5,075 nt of DNA from Actinomycetota bacterium. GTDB taxonomy: Bacteria > Actinomycetota > Actinomycetes > Mycobacteriales > Micromonosporaceae. The notes under the pieces were generated by a model. That model worked only from the letters and a program-made list of their open reading frames with translations. It was not told where the DNA came from and did no database searches. Below are positions 4,984 to 5,075 of this stretch, piece by piece; within the stretch, counting starts at the first letter, position 1; every line of letters begins with the position of its first letter. The stretch spans positions 1-5,075 of the forward strand of contig VAXX01000049.1 of assembly GCA_005885115.1 (NCBI GenBank), read 5' to 3'. The translations under genes were made by a program, and so were the position numbers.

Positions 4984-5075
4984 TGCCGGCTTCCCGCGCT
5001 GACCGACTCCCATCAGGCCACCCTGGCAGGCATTGGGCGTACCGCGCGGGCACCCCGTACCCGGTCCAGGAACAG

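Larger units (their letters stand above)
4814..5075. other. Mostly non-coding region upstream of the WG-protein gene
   Basis: Apart from the small ORF at 4903-4983, I see no convincing gene here. The stretch around 4951-4970 (GATATCGGACTTTGG) is the most A/T-rich patch; on the minus strand it contains TATCGT, a weak -10 candidate that would give the WG gene a leader of over 100 nt, with no convincing -35. A short dyad, CGCACC (4851-4856) and GGTGCG (4864-4869) with a 7-nt spacer, lies upstream of the WG gene and could be an operator or chance. At the right edge the minus strand has an open frame 5075-5013 ending in TGA (LFLDRVRGARAVRPMPARVA), which may be the tail of a neighbouring gene. Confidence 0.5.

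Noticed and set aside
3101..5002. Long plus-strand open frame of 633 codons opposite the WG-repeat gene
   Set aside because: Antisense to a gene with clear WG repeats and a good ribosome site; its composition is typical of a shadow frame and no domain is visible.
4940..5075. Search for a tRNA or riboswitch in the right-hand non-coding stretch
   Set aside because: No cloverleaf with a T-loop GTTCRA signature and no conserved riboswitch core could be found on either strand.

Overview
The window is very GC-rich DNA (roughly 70 percent or more by eye) with strong G/C preference at third codon positions, GTG and ATG starts, and TAnnnT promoter elements close to start codons. This fits an actinomycete. 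A member of the Micromonosporaceae is my best guess from general sequence feel, but it is not proven. There is no tRNA, rRNA, insertion sequence, integrase, CRISPR array or phage gene.

Layout, left to right. (1) 1-225, minus: the N-terminal 75 residues of the cobalamin enzyme CobU/CobP, running off the left edge. (2) 226-301: a short divergent promoter region. (3) 302-1322, plus: a two-gene unit with a 66-residue acidic, Trp-rich protein of unknown function followed 34 nt later by a polytopic site-2-type (M50) membrane metalloprotease. (4) 1319-1957, minus: an ankyrin-repeat protein whose stop overlaps the protease stop by 4 bp. (5) 1975-2008: a perfect 15-bp hairpin. (6) 2014-3012, minus: a Kv-beta-like (AKR6-like) aldo/keto reductase with a complete catalytic tetrad and probably a leaderless transcript. 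(7) 3035-4813, minus: a large soluble protein with a Pro-rich N-terminus, a TPR-like helical middle and six WG repeats. (8) 4814-5075: mostly non-coding, but with a 26-codon plus-strand ORF behind a near-perfect Shine-Dalgarno sequence, and possibly the last 20 codons of another minus-strand gene at the right edge.

The three minus-strand genes (WG protein, aldo/keto reductase, ankyrin protein) lie head to tail with gaps of 22 and 56 nt, so some readthrough cotranscription is plausible. Each junction nevertheless carries a signal of its own: a -10-like element before the reductase, and a strong hairpin before the ankyrin gene. Two of the three are repeat-scaffold proteins of the protein-protein interaction type, flanking one NADPH-dependent oxidoreductase. 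The CobU fragment and the protease pair are separate transcription units. Most of this looks like ordinary chromosomal core or semi-core content. The less ordinary parts are the hairpin placed directly before the ankyrin ribosome binding site, the shared leaderless promoter design, the small ORF at 4903-4983, and the WG protein itself. I see no convincing sign of a new defence or mobile system.
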